Below the pieces are notes generated by a model. It searched no databases, had not been told where the DNA came from, and saw only the letters and a list, made by a program, of their open reading frames with translations. A DNA stretch of 15,925 nucleotides. It comes from Planctomycetales bacterium. Its GTDB lineage: Bacteria > Planctomycetota > Phycisphaerae > SM23-33. Location of the stretch: NCBI GenBank assembly GCA_030631125.1, contig DAOVLS010000018.1, positions 1 to 15,925 of the forward strand. The letters are read 5' to 3'. Made by a program: the position numbers and the translations under genes. Of this stretch, positions 15,245-15,925 are shown piece by piece (position 1 is the first letter of the stretch; every line of letters begins with the position of its first letter).

Positions 15245-15925
15245 CTATTTCTTCTTATATATTATCTGATGAAAAGGTTTTTCCGACAGGTAGAGAATGA
15301 GCCGTTTGCCCGAATCAATCAGCCGGAGATGGCATTGGAGGTGAGTTTTTCCGTCGGTGAGCATAGCGGCGTAGGTTCCGGCGTTGGCTGAATGCGCCCT
15401 GCCCAGCAGGCGCGTCGGCGGCAGCGAGATTGTGAACCGCTTACCACGCTTTTTGATAACAAGCCGGTGAACGCCCCCCGCCCGCAAACGCTCCATTATC
15501 GGATTCTCAAAGGCCACACGCAGATACCGACCGGCTTCGACATACGTACCGATTATGGCCGACGGGTCAATCAGCGGGGCTTTGGGCAGCGCGGGCAATT
15601 CTGCCTCACCGACGCCGGTTATTGTCAATTTTCCCCCGCCGAACCCCTCCGGCACAAGAAAGACGAAGGTCTCAAGGCGCGTAGCGGCCGGCGGGATGCT
15701 GATCACAGAGGCCTTGGCCGACCGCGGCACAATCGAGCCGGTCGCGGCAAGGCCCAGCGGTGAAATTTTACCTGCATCGCTGTCCAGCACCACCGCCCCA
15801 CCAGTAGTATTGATGTCTAAAGCGGTCCGGCCTGAAAAGATATTGGCCGTAACGTACAGGAAAGTCTTTCCGAGCGGCGCAGGCGTCAGCCCGTAGGCCA
15901 GGACTTCTGTTTTCGCCCGCAGGAC
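15245..15925 (-). CDS. Unidentified protein, 5' end outside window
   Basis: The frame is open from the right edge to a TAG at 15247-15245, giving 226 visible residues of the C-terminal part. The family is not recognised. The visible N-terminal part (AYGLTPAPLGKTFLYVTANIFSG) is beta-strand-like and resembles the hydrophobic-alternating strands of extracytoplasmic immunoglobulin-like or DUF4352-like domains. The segment LETFVFLVPEGFGGGKLTITG would also suit such a domain. A second region (about residue 125 onward: YVEAGRYLRVAFENPIMERL, RLVIKKRGKRFTISLP) is basic and beta-rich, and the end is YKKK. A GTG within the frame at 15793 is probably internal, because coding character continues to the edge. 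It precedes the hairpin modules and the pseudopilin-like pair. Confidence 0.62.
   Translation of the reverse strand, partial: VLRAKTEVLAYGLTPAPLGKTFLYVTANIFSGRTALDINTTGGAVVLDSDAGKISPLGLAATGSIVPRSAKASVISIPPAATRLETFVFLVPEGFGGGKLTITGVGEAELPALPKAPLIDPSAIIGTYVEAGRYLRVAFENPIMERLRAGGVHRLVIKKRGKRFTISLPPTRLLGRAHSANAGTYAAMLTDGKTHLQCHLRLIDSGKRLILYLSEKPFHQIIYKKK

Overview
The window looks like a chromosomal segment of a moderately GC-rich bacterium, most likely a planctomycete (Phycisphaerae or a relative) or another PVC-type lineage. This is inferred from four things: a right-handed beta-helix secreted protein of the type common there, pseudopilin-like proteins with the C-x-NLK-x-IG ... FP signature, a GH20/GH67-like glycosidase next to amino-acid catabolism genes, and many hairpin-type intergenic repeats. 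No rRNA gene or other decisive marker is present, so the lineage is tentative.

Left part (1-6099, all on the minus strand): a tightly packed gene set runs right to left. It is a RidA-family enamine/imine deaminase, a D-threonine aldolase/D-serine dehydratase-type PLP enzyme, an M24 metallopeptidase-fold protein, an N-acyl-D-amino-acid deacylase, and a large glycosidase-like protein cut by the window edge. Two junctions are 4-base ATGA overlaps. Together they suggest one pathway that frees D-amino acids from N-acylated, peptide-bound or sugar-bound forms and then breaks them down; the exact substrate is unknown. Upstream lie an 18-bp perfect palindrome, a possible promoter, and the 5' half of a tRNA-Arg(ACG) gene that breaks off just after the anticodon loop.

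Centre (6615-8864): a plus-strand secreted beta-helix protein converges with infC. The intergenic space holds several hairpins. infC has no usual start codon at its real N-terminus. It appears to start at AUC, 8 nt after an AAGGAG Shine-Dalgarno.

Right part (8277-15925, all on the minus strand): from right to left, an unidentified protein cut by the window edge, two overlapping membrane-anchored pseudopilin-like proteins, an alpha-glucan phosphorylase (glgP), thrS and infC. The rpmI-rplT genes that usually follow infC are absent here. The space between thrS and infC is filled by a heptamer-repeat inverted element (8 + 4 units) that supplies the last codons and stop of thrS. Between the unidentified gene and the pseudopilin pair lie two inverted copies of a three-hairpin module with compensatory stem changes.

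The strongest candidates for something unusual are the D-amino-acid operon, the AUC start of infC, the heptamer element, the paired hairpin modules, and the broken tRNA gene as a possible island boundary.
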